Shown piece by piece: positions 28,809-37,596 of a stretch of DNA of 64,000 nucleotides. Each line of letters starts with the position of its first letter. Positions within the stretch are counted from its first letter, which is position 1. The DNA is taken from contig JYOD01000003.1 in the NCBI GenBank assembly GCA_000955785.1, forward strand, positions 44,407 through 108,406. Direction: 5' to 3'. The position numbers and the translations under genes are program-made. Origin of the DNA: Burkholderiaceae bacterium 16 (GTDB lineage: Bacteria > Pseudomonadota > Gammaproteobacteria > Burkholderiales > Burkholderiaceae). Under the pieces are notes generated by a model. That model was not told where the DNA came from. It ran no database searches and saw only the letters and a list, made by a program, of their open reading frames with translations.

Positions 28809-28860
28809 GCGGGCAGCCTACTTCCAACGTCCTACGACGTTGGCATGAGTGGCTGCCCGC
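28809..28860 (-). terminator. Nested hairpin ending the acyl-CoA dehydrogenase operon
   Basis: The outer arms GCGGGCAGCC (28809-28818) and GGCTGCCCGC (28851-28860) pair over 10 bp. The inner arms CCAACGTC (28824-28831) and GACGTTGG (28836-28843) pair over 8 bp with a CTAC loop. It is 16 bp beyond the stop of the dehydrogenase at 28876, so it is well placed to stop transcription, although a U-run is absent. Confidence 0.6.
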
Positions 28861-28875
28861 ATGGCCCCGCGCGCA

Positions 28876-30063
28876 TCAAAGCGTGCGCGCCACCAGCTCC
28901 TTCATGATCTCGTTGGAGCCGCCGTAAATCTTGCTAACCCGCGCGTTCGCATACATGCGGGCGATCGGGTATTCGAGCATATAGCCATACCCGCCATGCA
29001 GCTGCAGGCATTCGTCGATGATTTCGCAGTTCTTCTGCGAGCACCACCACTTGGCCATCGCCGCGGTGGGGGCATCGAGTTCGCCGGCGAGCAAACGCAC
29101 CATGCAATCATCGACGAAGGTCGCGGCGATGGTTGCCTCGGTCTTGCACTCCGCGAGCTTGAAGCGCGTGTTTTGCATATCGATCAGCGGTTTTCCGAAC
29201 ACCTGCCGCTCGCGTACGTAGTCGGTCGTGAGTTCGATGGCGCGCTGCATGCTCGCCACCGCACCGAGCGCGATGATCATGCGCTCCTGCGGCAGTTGCT
29301 GCATCAGTTGATAAAAACCCTTCCCCTCCTCTTCGCCCAGCAGGTTATCCACCGGCACGCAGACATCGTCGAAGAACAGCTCGGCGGTGTCCTGGCCCTT
29401 CTGCCCGATTTTTTCAAGGATACGTCCACGCCTGAAGCCGGGCAGGTCCCGGGTCTCGACCATGATGAGCGAGACGCCGCGCGCACCGGCTTCGGGATCC
29501 GTCTTGGCCACCACGCAGATCAGGTCGGCGTGGTAGCCGTTGGTGATAAAGGTTTTTGCACCGTTGATGCGATAGATGTCTCCGTTCTGGGTCTTTTCAC
29601 GCACCGCTCGGGTGCGTACCGACTTCAGATCGGAGCCCGCGCCGGGCTCCGACATGGCGATGGCGGCCACCGTGGCGCCTGACGCCATCTGGGGCAGCCA
29701 TTTGCGCTTCTGCGCCTCGGTACCGTAGTTGAGCAAGTAATGGGCCACGATGCCACTGTGCACGCCGTTGCCCAGGCTGGTGGCGATGGCACGCGCCATT
29801 TCGATACAGATCACCGCCTCGTGCGCAAAGTTCCCCCCGCCGCCGCCGTACTCTTCCGGAATGCTGGCGCACAGCAGGCCGACTTCGCCCGCGCGGTTCC
29901 AGACTTCGCGGTCGATGTAGCCGCGTTCGGCCCAGCGGGCTTCATTCGGCACCAGTTCGCGCTCGACGAAGCGGCGCACGGTGTCCTGGAACATGCCCAG
30001 TTCTTCATTCATCCAGGGCACCTTGCGGGCTGCCATTGCCATGTTCTTGTCGGTATTTCCCAT
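28876..30063 (-). CDS. Acyl-CoA dehydrogenase, isovaleryl-CoA-dehydrogenase-like
   Basis: 395 residues from the ATG at 30063, preceded by AAGGAG. All the usual elements are intact: AIAMSEPGAGSDLKSVRTRA, TKTFITNGYHADL in the form NGAKTFITNGYHADL, YVRERQVFGKPLIDMQN, QLHGGYGYMLEYPIARMYAN and a C-terminal KIYGGSNEIMKELVART. The sequence around LMQQLPQERMIIA places a Glu where IVD and long-chain members have their catalytic base. It is the last gene of a minus-strand run with a Bug receptor and a ligase (31238), consistent with acid uptake, activation and oxidation. Confidence 0.95.
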   Translation of the reverse strand: MGNTDKNMAMAARKVPWMNEELGMFQDTVRRFVERELVPNEARWAERGYIDREVWNRAGEVGLLCASIPEEYGGGGGNFAHEAVICIEMARAIATSLGNGVHSGIVAHYLLNYGTEAQKRKWLPQMASGATVAAIAMSEPGAGSDLKSVRTRAVREKTQNGDIYRINGAKTFITNGYHADLICVVAKTDPEAGARGVSLIMVETRDLPGFRRGRILEKIGQKGQDTAELFFDDVCVPVDNLLGEEEGKGFYQLMQQLPQERMIIALGAVASMQRAIELTTDYVRERQVFGKPLIDMQNTRFKLAECKTEATIAATFVDDCMVRLLAGELDAPTAAMAKWWCSQKNCEIIDECLQLHGGYGYMLEYPIARMYANARVSKIYGGSNEIMKELVARTL

Positions 30064-30230
30064 GATGTCTCCTTGATGGATATTGCGTTGCGCGGCACGA
30101 CCGAGGGTCCGTGCTGCCTGTTGCCTTCCTTTCTTCAAGCCGGCACGAGCCGTGTTGCGTTGCAGTACCGCCTGCCCGGCCTCGCAGGCAATCAGCGCAT
30201 ATGTGTTGAAGGCGGCATAAATCCGCCGTC

Positions 30231-31217
30231 TCAGTCGAGCTGGATGTGCGCGTCGCGCACGATGCGGGCCCACTTGGGGGTATCCGTCGCGACCAACGCC
30301 GCCAGTTCTTCGGAAGAGGACCCGACCGGCTGCAGCCCCATCGCCGAAAGCTTCTGCGAGACTTCGGGCAGGCGCACGATGCGGCCGATCTCGGTCGAGA
30401 GCCGATTGACCACGTCGCGCGGCGTATTGGCCGGCAGGAATACCGAGAACCAGCCGCTCGGCTCAAACCCGGCGAAACCGGCTTCCGCGAAAGTCGGCAC
30501 GGCCGCCAGCGACTTGTAGCGCTGGGTGCCGGTGATGGCGAGAATCTTGAACTTCCCGCTATTCAGATGGCTGTTGGCGGAGGTCACGTCGACAAAGGCC
30601 GAATCCACCTGCCCGCCAAGCACGTCGCTCATCAGCGGCGCAGCGCCCTTGTATGGAATGTGCGTCAGTTCCAGCCCCGCCTGCATCTTCAGCAGCTCTC
30701 CGTGCAGGTGCGAGGAAGTGCCGTTGCCGTAGGAGCCGTAGCTGAGTTTGCCGGATTTGGCCAGGGCGACGAACTCGGACAATGTATTGGCCGGCACCCG
30801 GTTGGGCACCACGAACAGGTCGGAGGACCTGGCAATCAGCGAGACCGGCGCGAAATCGCGCGTCACGTCATAGGGAATGCGCTTGTACAGACCGGGCGAC
30901 TGGATCATGGCGGTAATGCCGAGCAGCACCGTGTAACCGTCTGGCGGCGCCTTGGCCACGATGTCGTTGCCGAGCATGCCGCTGGCGCCGGGCTTGTTGT
31001 CGACCACGACCGGCTGGCCCCAGGCCTCGGTCAGGCGCTGGCCGATCATGCGCGCGATAGTGTCGGTGCCGCCGCCGGCGGGATAAGGCACCACCATGCG
31101 AATGGGCCGTGCCGGATAGTTGCCCTGCGCCAGTGCCGGCCATTGCCATCCGGCCAGCAGCACGCCGCCGCCCAGTGCTGCCGCCTGGCCCAGCCAGTTG
31201 CGTCTCGTTGCTTTCAT
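30231..31217 (-). CDS. Bug-family solute receptor
   Basis: 328-residue exported protein; AGAGGAGA precedes the ATG at 31217. The N-terminus RRNWLGQAAALGGGVLLAGW has twin arginines only in a weak form, so the ordinary Sec route is more likely. The binding-loop regions are VVPYPAGGGTDTIARMIG, VVDNKPGASGMLGNDIVAKA and IPYKGAAPLMSDVLGGQV. It lies 20 bp downstream of the ligase at 31238 and 167 bp upstream of the dehydrogenase at 28876, so a shared function with both is likely. Confidence 0.94.
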   Translation of the reverse strand: MKATRRNWLGQAAALGGGVLLAGWQWPALAQGNYPARPIRMVVPYPAGGGTDTIARMIGQRLTEAWGQPVVVDNKPGASGMLGNDIVAKAPPDGYTVLLGITAMIQSPGLYKRIPYDVTRDFAPVSLIARSSDLFVVPNRVPANTLSEFVALAKSGKLSYGSYGNGTSSHLHGELLKMQAGLELTHIPYKGAAPLMSDVLGGQVDSAFVDVTSANSHLNSGKFKILAITGTQRYKSLAAVPTFAEAGFAGFEPSGWFSVFLPANTPRDVVNRLSTEIGRIVRLPEVSQKLSAMGLQPVGSSSEELAALVATDTPKWARIVRDAHIQLD

Positions 31218-31237
31218 GCTGTCTCCTCTTGTAGCGT

Positions 31238-32992
31238 TCAGGCCGCGCGTCCGGCGGCTTCCGGTTGCGGCGGCGGGTCCTGGTCTTGTCCCGGCTCCTG
31301 CTCCTGCTCCTGCAGCGCCCGCCACTGGATCTTGCCGGTGGCGGACTTGGGCAGGGCATCGACGAAGGTGACGATGCGCGGCACCTTGTAAGCGGCCAGC
31401 CGCTCGCGGCACCACGCCATGATCTGCTCGGCACCGGCCTCGGGCGTGCCGCGCGCGCCCGGCTTGAGCGCCACCACCGCCTTCACGGTCTCGCCCCGGC
31501 GCGCATCGCGCGCGGCGATCACGCAGGCTTCGTGGATGGCGGGATGCCCGTAGAGCAGGTTCTCCACCTCGGCCGGCCAGACCTTGAAGCCCGACGCATT
31601 GATCATGCGTTTGAGCCGGTCGCGCATGAAGAAGTAGCCTTCGGCATCCATGAAACCCAGGTCGCCGGTGCGCAGGAAGCGCTTTCCATCGATCTCGACG
31701 AACGATTCGGCGTCGGCCTGCGGGTTGCGCCAGTAGCCGCGCATCACCTGCGCGCCGTGGGTCACGATCTCGCCCAGTTCGCCCTGCGGCAACTCGGCCA
31801 GCGTATGCGGGTCGATCACGCGCGCGTCCACGCCGAAGGTGGCGATGCCCAGGCATTCGCGCTTGGGCCGGTGGCGCGGGTTGGACAGCAGGAAGGCGGC
31901 GGTTTCGGTCAGGCCGTAAGCCTCCACGTAGGGCAGCCCGAAGCGCTCCTGCAGCATGGTCGCCACGGCGTCGGGCATGGGCGCGCCGCCACCGCCCAGG
32001 TAGGCGAGGCTGGAAAGATCGCGCTCGGCGATGCCGGGCTGCGCGAAGAAGTCCACCAGCATGGCGGGCGGGGCGCCCCACGTGGAAACCTGGTAGCGCT
32101 CGATCAGGTCTGCTGCCAGCGCGCGATCCCAGCGCGGCAGCAGCACAATGGTGGCGCCCAGGTAAAGCGGTGCATGGATGCCGTTCTGCATCCCGAGCAG
32201 GTGGAACATCGGCGCGACCGACAGCGACACGCCTTCCGGGCTGGCGCCGCGCCACAACTGCGAGCCCACCGCGGCGCTCATCAGCGATCCGTGCGTATGC
32301 ATGCAGCCCTTCGGATTGCCGGTGGTGCCGGATGTATAGGCCAGCATGCACAGGGTGTCGTAGCCAGCCTGGTGCTCGCGCGGGACATGGCCCGCGGCGT
32401 CGGCCTGCGTCCACTGCGCCAGCGTGGCGTTTTCCGGCGCGGATGCGGGCAGCGGCGCGCGCTCGTAAAGCCAGGCGGGTATGCCGTCGGTGCCGTAGGC
32501 GCTGTCGAGCATGTCGCCGTACTGGTGCACGATCACATGCGGCAGCCTGGCGCCGTGCAGCGGCGCGATGCGCGGATACAGCTCGGCCGCGACGAAGGCA
32601 GCCACCGCGCCGCTATCGTCCACCACATGCTCCAGTTCGCCGGTCAGCCACATCGGGTTGGCCGGCACCACCACGGCCTCGGCGCGCAGGATGGCGTAGT
32701 ACGCCACGATGAACTGCGGGCAGTTCTGGCTGAACAGGACCACCCGGTCGCCCGGCGCCACGCCAACTTGCTGCAGGTAGCCGGCCATGCGTTCGATCTG
32801 CGCGTGCAGGCTGGCGTAGGTGATGGGGGTATGGAGGTACTGGATCGCGGTCTTGCCGGGATAGCGCCGGGCGGCGACCTCGACGTTATAGGCCAGGCTG
32901 GTGCGTGGAACACGCACCTCGGCCGGCATGCCGGGCGGCCAGAAGGGGGAGCGGCAGGCCGGGGAGGGAGAAGCGCAAGCAACTTGATTCAT
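31238..32992 (-). CDS. Acyl-CoA ligase (AMP-binding)
   Basis: 584 residues from the ATG at 32992; a GTG three codons upstream is also possible, and neither has a strong Shine-Dalgarno. Motifs: MLAYTSGTTGNPKGCMHTHG, VEAYGLTETAAFLLS, FLRTGDLGFMDAEGYFFMRD, the hinge DRLKRMINASGFKVWP, and the C-terminal Lys in PKSATGKIQWRAL. The C-terminus ends in a low-complexity tail of Gln, Glu, Asp and Pro. It is transcribed with the Bug receptor at 30231 and lies next to a second group of receptors at 33038 and 34091. Confidence 0.95.
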   Translation of the reverse strand: MNQVACASPSPACRSPFWPPGMPAEVRVPRTSLAYNVEVAARRYPGKTAIQYLHTPITYASLHAQIERMAGYLQQVGVAPGDRVVLFSQNCPQFIVAYYAILRAEAVVVPANPMWLTGELEHVVDDSGAVAAFVAAELYPRIAPLHGARLPHVIVHQYGDMLDSAYGTDGIPAWLYERAPLPASAPENATLAQWTQADAAGHVPREHQAGYDTLCMLAYTSGTTGNPKGCMHTHGSLMSAAVGSQLWRGASPEGVSLSVAPMFHLLGMQNGIHAPLYLGATIVLLPRWDRALAADLIERYQVSTWGAPPAMLVDFFAQPGIAERDLSSLAYLGGGGAPMPDAVATMLQERFGLPYVEAYGLTETAAFLLSNPRHRPKRECLGIATFGVDARVIDPHTLAELPQGELGEIVTHGAQVMRGYWRNPQADAESFVEIDGKRFLRTGDLGFMDAEGYFFMRDRLKRMINASGFKVWPAEVENLLYGHPAIHEACVIAARDARRGETVKAVVALKPGARGTPEAGAEQIMAWCRERLAAYKVPRIVTFVDALPKSATGKIQWRALQEQEQEPGQDQDPPPQPEAAGRAA

Positions 32993-33037
32993 GGCGAACA
33001 CAAAGTAAGGAAATCGCCGGCCGCCGCCGGCTCGGCT

Positions 33038-34030
33038 CTAGTCAAGGCGGATATTCCGGGTGCGGATGACCTTGCCCCAGCGCGCGTAGTCGCTGCGCAT
33101 GGTGTCGCCGAAGGCGTCCGGCGTGCTGCCCATGAGCACCACGCCCATCTCGCTCATGCGTCCGCGCACGGCGGGCATCGCCAGCACGCGGTTGACATCG
33201 GCGGAGAACTTCTCCACCACCGGGCGCGGCGCGGCGGCCGGCAGCAACAGCCCGAACCAGCCCATCGCATCCATGCCGGCGATGCCGCACTCGCGGAAGG
33301 TCGGCACGTCTGGCAATTGCGGTGCGCGCGCCGGCCCGGTCACCGCGAGCGCGCGCAGCCGTCCGGTGGCGGTGTGCGGGCGGGCGCCCATGACGGAGAT
33401 GATGGCGGCAGGCACCTGGCCGCCAAGCAGGTCGTTCAGCTCGGGCGCCTCGCCTTTGTAGGACACATGGGTCATGTCGAGCCCGGCGGCGTCGTTGAAG
33501 ACTTCCCCGAAAAGATGGCCGCTGGAGCCGGTGCCGAAGGAGCCGTAGTTGAATTGCTTCGGTCTGGACTTCACCAGCGCGATGAACTCGGCCAGCGTGG
33601 TGGCGGGCACCGAGTTGTGCACCGCGAATACCAGGCTGGTGGTGCCAAGGTTGGACACCGGCGCAAAATCGCGCACCGGGTCGAAAGGCGCCTTGGCGTA
33701 CAGGCTCGGCGCCTGGACCAGGGTGGTGATGGTCAGCAGCGCGGTATGGCCGTCGGCATCGGCCTTGGCCACGGCGTCGGCACCGATCATGCCGCTGGCG
33801 CCGGGTCGGTTTTCCACCACGATGGGGCGCTGCCACATCTTGCCGAGCGGCTCGGCAATGGCGCGCGCCAGCACATCGGTGGCACCGCCCGCCGGATAGG
33901 GCACGACCAGCCTCACCGGCTTGGCCGGGAAGCTATCTGCGCGGGCCGGGCGCAAGCCTAGCCCGAGGCCACCGGCGGCGAGGGCGCCGGCTCCGATCTG
34001 CTGCAATGCCTTGCGGCGCGTGTGCTGCAT
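33038..34030 (-). CDS. Bug-family solute receptor, paralogue of its upstream neighbour
   Basis: 330 residues with a signal peptide ending near LRPARADSFPAKP. It is much closer to the protein encoded at 34091 than to other receptors in the window: both have LVVPYPAGGATDVLARAIA, VVENRPGASGMIGADAVAKA and VSYKGEAPELNDLLGG or the corresponding VPYKGEAPLLNDLLGG. Tandem duplication followed by divergence is the simplest explanation, perhaps for two related ligands. The gene is 60 bp downstream of the paralogue and 45 bp upstream of the ligase gene. Confidence 0.94.
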   Translation of the reverse strand: MQHTRRKALQQIGAGALAAGGLGLGLRPARADSFPAKPVRLVVPYPAGGATDVLARAIAEPLGKMWQRPIVVENRPGASGMIGADAVAKADADGHTALLTITTLVQAPSLYAKAPFDPVRDFAPVSNLGTTSLVFAVHNSVPATTLAEFIALVKSRPKQFNYGSFGTGSSGHLFGEVFNDAAGLDMTHVSYKGEAPELNDLLGGQVPAAIISVMGARPHTATGRLRALAVTGPARAPQLPDVPTFRECGIAGMDAMGWFGLLLPAAAPRPVVEKFSADVNRVLAMPAVRGRMSEMGVVLMGSTPDAFGDTMRSDYARWGKVIRTRNIRLD

Positions 34031-34090
34031 CGCTGCTCCTGTTAGGTCGGTTCCAGAGGGGGCCGGAGAGCTCCGGAGAGTGCTGCCGGC

Positions 34091-35095
34091 TCAGTCGAGC
34101 CGGATATTGAGTTTGCGGATAACGCCGGCCCAGTAAGCCTGGTCGGCACGCGCCACCTCGGCGAACTCCTGCGGCCGCGACCCTTTCACGATCAAGCCGA
34201 GGTCGGTCATGCGCTGCTGGATATCGGGACTGGCCAGGATGGCGTTCACATCCGCCGAAACCTTGTCCACGATGGGCCGGGGCGTGCCGGCCGGGGCGAA
34301 CAGGCCAAACCAGCCGGGACCGTCGAGGCCGCGGTAGCCCAGTTCCTGGAAGGTCGGCACATCCGGCAGCAGGGGCGCGCGGGTGTTGCCCACCAACGCC
34401 AGCGCGCGCAGCTTGCCGGTCCGCAAGTGCGGCTTGATTCCCATCACGGAAATCGTGCCCAGCGACACCTGGCCACCCAGCAGATCGTTGAGCAGCGGCG
34501 CCTCGCCTTTGTATGGCACATGGACCATGTCCAGGCCGGCGGTGCCGGTGAACACCTCCATATAGAGATGGGCGCCGCTGCCGGTGCCGTAGGTGCCGTA
34601 GGAATAAGCCTTGGGGCGGCTCTTCGCCAGCTGCACCATCTCGGCAAGGTTGCCTGGCATGGACGAGTTGGCAGCCACCACGAGGTGCGTGGTCCCCAGT
34701 TCCGACACGGCGGTCAGGTCGCGCACGGGGTCGAAGGGCGGCTTGGCGTACTGGCTGGGCAATTGCACCACGCTGGTCAGCGTCAGCAACAGCGTGTAGC
34801 CGTCGGGAGCGGCCTTGGCCACCGCGTCGGCGCCGATCATGCCGCTGGCGCCGGGGCGGTTCTCCACCACCACCGTGCGTTGCCACTGCTGGCCGAGCGG
34901 AGCGGCAATGGCGCGCGCGAGCACATCGGTGGCGCCGCCGGCCGGATACGGCACGACCAGACGCACGGGCCGGGCCGGATAGCCGGACGCCCCGGTGCCT
35001 TGCGCGAACGCGCTGGCCAGCCCGGCGAAGCCGCCGCCCGCGGCCAGCGAGGCCGCGCCAAACCGCAACAGGGTCCTGCGACGTTCTGACTGCAT
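34091..35095 (-). CDS. Bug-family solute receptor
   Basis: 334 residues; the ATG at 35095 follows GGGAGG. The signal peptide runs to about FAQGTGASGYPARP. Compared with its neighbour at 33038, the binding-loop region differs at TSVVQLPSQYAKPPF and SVMGIKPHLRTGKLR, the positions that usually contact ligand. First gene of the minus-strand run 28876-35095. Its upstream region carries a dyad at 35191 and the GGATTT motif at 35235, and it diverges from the AraC regulator gene at 35420. Confidence 0.94.
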   Translation of the reverse strand: MQSERRRTLLRFGAASLAAGGGFAGLASAFAQGTGASGYPARPVRLVVPYPAGGATDVLARAIAAPLGQQWQRTVVVENRPGASGMIGADAVAKAAPDGYTLLLTLTSVVQLPSQYAKPPFDPVRDLTAVSELGTTHLVVAANSSMPGNLAEMVQLAKSRPKAYSYGTYGTGSGAHLYMEVFTGTAGLDMVHVPYKGEAPLLNDLLGGQVSLGTISVMGIKPHLRTGKLRALALVGNTRAPLLPDVPTFQELGYRGLDGPGWFGLFAPAGTPRPIVDKVSADVNAILASPDIQQRMTDLGLIVKGSRPQEFAEVARADQAYWAGVIRKLNIRLD

Positions 35096-35190
35096 CCTGC
35101 CTCCCATCGTTGAAGCGCCCGCCACGCCCCAATGGCCTGGTGCCGGCAAGAGATGAGATTGCGCGATGCTGCACTGCGTGGACAATGACC

Positions 35191-35216
35191 ATTCGGCCCA
35201 AAATGATTGGCCGAAT
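35191..35216. promoter_or_regulatory. Perfect 8-bp dyad in the Bug/AraC divergent region
   Basis: ATTCGGCC (35191-35198) and GGCCGAAT (35209-35216) are perfect inverted arms around a 10-nt AT-rich spacer. They are 95 bp upstream of the receptor start at 35095, between it and the regulator at 35420. The layout suits an operator overlapping a promoter. Confidence 0.6.
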
Positions 35217-35234
35217 CGCTCAGGAAAAAGCCTG

Positions 35235-35254
35235 CCTTTGGTAAATCCGGATTG
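35235..35254 (-). promoter_or_regulatory. Shared GGATTT motif, copy 1
   Basis: On the minus strand it reads CAATCCGGATTTACCAAAGG, matching the copy at 49811 at 17 of 20 positions. It lies 140 bp upstream of the receptor gene and 166 bp upstream of the AraC gene. The rest of the 324-bp gap 35096-35419 holds no convincing gene. Confidence 0.65.
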
Positions 35255-35419
35255 TGCAGGTGCGCCGCATCGGGCTAACTGGCGAGCATGGCCGGCAGAG
35301 AACCGGCGCCGAACCGGTACCTGACGGGCAAAGATCCGTCCATGCGCCTGGCGCGCTGCGGTGCAGCGAAGGCGCGGATGGCCGGACTGACCGGGGTGTC
35401 CAACGAGGACAAGGAGACC

Positions 35420-36589
35420 ATGCAAATCGCCGTACTCAGAGCGCCCGCACCTTCATCGATGCCGGTGCCGCTCGGCTCCCGCCCGGCCGGCGCAATGGCC
35501 GCGCGACTGCCGCGCGTGCACGAGGCGCCGCGCGCCGGCGCCGGCCAGCCACCCGCGCGCCATACCATCGCGGTCCTGCAGGTGCACCAGATCATTCAGG
35601 GTGCGAGGCGCCTGGGCTGCGACATCGACGCCTTGCTGCGCCGCGCGGCCATCTCGCCGGCCTTGCTGCAATCGCCCAGCGCGCGCGTGACCCAGGGCCA
35701 GTTTGCCGCGCTGATGCGATCCATGCGCCGCGTCATGCGCGACGAATTCTGGGGATTGCTCAGCCGACCGGTGGCGCCGGGCGTGTTCGCGCAGGCCTGC
35801 CAGGCACTGATCCATTGCGCCACGCTGGAAGACGCCCTGCGCGCCGGCCTGCACCAGTACCGCCTGCACCTGGACGATTTCGTCCCGCGGTTGCAGCAGC
35901 GCGGCGGCGTCGCCACCCTGCTGCTGCTGCCGCGCGCGCCCGCCACGCCCTGCCGGCACTACGCCGAATCCACCTTTGCCTTCCAGGCCTATGGCGTGGC
36001 CAACTGGCTGGCGGCGCGGCGCATCCCGCTCGCCGGCGTGGACATGGCCGCGTCTGCCACGGGCCAGACTGGCGGACAGGCCCGCCTGACGGACACCGAG
36101 CGGGTCTTCAACACGCGGGTCCGCTACGGCCAGCCGTACACCGCACTGCACTTCGACGCCAGCTGGCTGCGCCTGCCGGTAGTACAGGACGCGGGCAGCC
36201 TGCGGGAGTTCCTCCATGACACGCCGCGTAACCTGCTGACCCGCTACCGCGACGACTCCTGCCTGGCCGAGCGTATCCGCCGCCACCTGCGCTGCCACCT
36301 GGACGGCGAGTTGCCCTCGCTGGAGCAAATGGCCGAGACGCTGCGCCTGACACCGCAAACGCTGCGCCGCCGCCTGCGCGACGAAGGCCGCGGCTACCAG
36401 AGCATCAAGGACAGCCTGCGCCGCGATGCCGCCATTGCCTTCCTGGAACACACGGACTTGCCGCTGCAGCAGGTGGCGCTGCGCGTAGGATTCTCCGAGC
36501 CCAGCACCTTCCACCGGGCATTCAAGAAATGGACCGGCGTGGCGCCGGGGGAATACCGGCAGCGGCAGATGATGGAATGCGCGGCCTGA
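35420..36589 (+). CDS. AraC-family transcriptional regulator
   Basis: 389 residues from the ATG at 35420, three bases after AAGGAG; longer in-frame starts exist upstream. The N-terminal domain (about residues 50-250) matches the Arabinose_bd_1-like/OruR sensor type, with QIIQGARRLGCDIDALLRRA and LDDFVPRLQQRGGVATLLL. The C-terminal AraC HTH is complete: MAETLRLTPQTLRRRLRDEG and VALRVGFSEPSTFHRAFKKW. It diverges from the Bug receptor at 34091, and the shared region contains both a dyad and the motif that recurs in front of two other Bug genes. Confidence 0.92.
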   Translation: MQIAVLRAPAPSSMPVPLGSRPAGAMAARLPRVHEAPRAGAGQPPARHTIAVLQVHQIIQGARRLGCDIDALLRRAAISPALLQSPSARVTQGQFAALMRSMRRVMRDEFWGLLSRPVAPGVFAQACQALIHCATLEDALRAGLHQYRLHLDDFVPRLQQRGGVATLLLLPRAPATPCRHYAESTFAFQAYGVANWLAARRIPLAGVDMAASATGQTGGQARLTDTERVFNTRVRYGQPYTALHFDASWLRLPVVQDAGSLREFLHDTPRNLLTRYRDDSCLAERIRRHLRCHLDGELPSLEQMAETLRLTPQTLRRRLRDEGRGYQSIKDSLRRDAAIAFLEHTDLPLQQVALRVGFSEPSTFHRAFKKWTGVAPGEYRQRQMMECAA

Positions 36590-36652
36590 GCCGCCGGGAG
36601 ATGGCCATATGCCGGGCGCCAGACGGTCCGCGGAGGGGGATAGCGTGAACGA

Positions 36653-36679
36653 GGGGGAGGTGGTGGCGGTGGTGGGGGG
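36653..36679 (+). other. G-rich tract with quadruplex potential
   Basis: Between the AraC and UspA genes the plus strand carries GGGGG followed by a run of GG pairs with 1-nt spacers and a GGGGGG tract. Several G-tracts of two or more in 27 bases could fold as a two- or three-tier quadruplex. It would be in the 3' untranslated part of the AraC transcript. Function is unknown. Confidence 0.4.
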
Positions 36680-36773
36680 AGTAGCGGCGCCAGGTTGCAC
36701 AAGGGCGGTCCGCTGGCATTGACCTTCCGATACGCTGCGTCTCACCCGCAAGCGGGCGAGACGCAAGCCGCCC

Positions 36774-37208
36774 TCAGCGGAACACCACCACCGGGATATC
36801 GCTATGTGTCAGCACTTTCTGGGTCTCGCTGCCGAGCAGCAGGCCGCTGATGCCGCGCCGTCCATGCGAGGCCATGAAGATAACGTCGCAACCCAGCTCT
36901 GTCGCCGTGGCGATGATGCCCCGATAAGGCGCGGCCGCAATGGAGGTGGCACCTGTGCACGGTACGCCCGCCTGCGCCGCGGCGGCTTCGATCTTCGCCA
37001 GTTCCTCGCGCGCTGCCGCCTCGATGCGATGCTCGAAAACCGATCTCTTCTCATGGCCCGCGTCGCTGGACTGCAGGAAGGGATATTCCTCCAGGCAAAT
37101 GTAGGGCGTCAGTTTGGCGCCGGTCGTCCGTGCAAACTCGATGGCCGCCGGGGTTGCCTTTTGCGAGAGTTCCGACCCGTCTACGGGAAGCAGGATGTGT
37201 TTGAACAT
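36774..37208 (-). CDS. Universal stress protein (UspA family)
   Basis: 144 residues. The beta-strand opener FKHILLPVDGSELSQKATPA and the ATP-binding-type segment IFMASHGRRGISGLLLGSETQKVLTHSDIPV with G-2x-G-9x-G(S/T) pattern are present, so nucleotide binding is plausible. It is the only Usp gene seen and is followed upstream on the same strand by the small DUF465 gene at 37244, 35 bp away. It probably responds to starvation or redox stress; its target is unknown. Confidence 0.92.
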   Translation of the reverse strand: MFKHILLPVDGSELSQKATPAAIEFARTTGAKLTPYICLEEYPFLQSSDAGHEKRSVFEHRIEAAAREELAKIEAAAAQAGVPCTGATSIAAAPYRGIIATATELGCDVIFMASHGRRGISGLLLGSETQKVLTHSDIPVVVFR

Positions 37209-37243
37209 GTGATGGCCTTTGGTTGGCGGAGATGGAATTGGCG

Positions 37244-37462
37244 TCAGGAAGCCGAAGCTTTGCGCAGTATGGCGTAGAGCTGGTCCTTCAAGTGTAGTTT
37301 CTCCTTCTTGAGGACTTCGATGGTGGTGCCATCTGCGGGAACCACGCCTGCCTCCATGCTCTTGATCTCCTGGTCCAGGTCGTTGTGGCGGGAAAACAGC
37401 CGCGCGAAGTGGGCGTCTTGTGTTTTGAGGATGGATATCTGGTCGCGGAATTCCGGGAACAT
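37244..37462 (-). CDS. DUF465 (YdcH-like) small protein
   Basis: 72 residues, the size typical of DUF465 proteins. The ATG at 37462 follows GTGAGG, and MFPEFRDQISILKTQDAHFA followed by LFSRHNDLDQEIKSMEAG is the family pattern. The sequence is predicted to be a pair of helices forming a coiled coil, ending in EVLKKEKLHLKDQLYAIL. Function is unknown in the family. It is likely cotranscribed with the downstream UspA gene. Confidence 0.9.
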   Translation of the reverse strand: MFPEFRDQISILKTQDAHFARLFSRHNDLDQEIKSMEAGVVPADGTTIEVLKKEKLHLKDQLYAILRKASAS

Positions 37463-37596
37463 GGGCCTCACCTTGGGTGGGAGTTGGAAGGCTTGCAATT
37501 CAGGAGTATTTTGCCGGGAACCGGGCACATGAGGATTGATATGGATCATGTCCGGTGGACAAGCAACCGGCGGCAACGCCGGCCCGCGGTGCCCCC

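Noticed and set aside
31265..33961. Open frame of nearly 900 codons on the plus strand
   Set aside because: It lies opposite an intact ligase and a Bug receptor and shows no protein family features.
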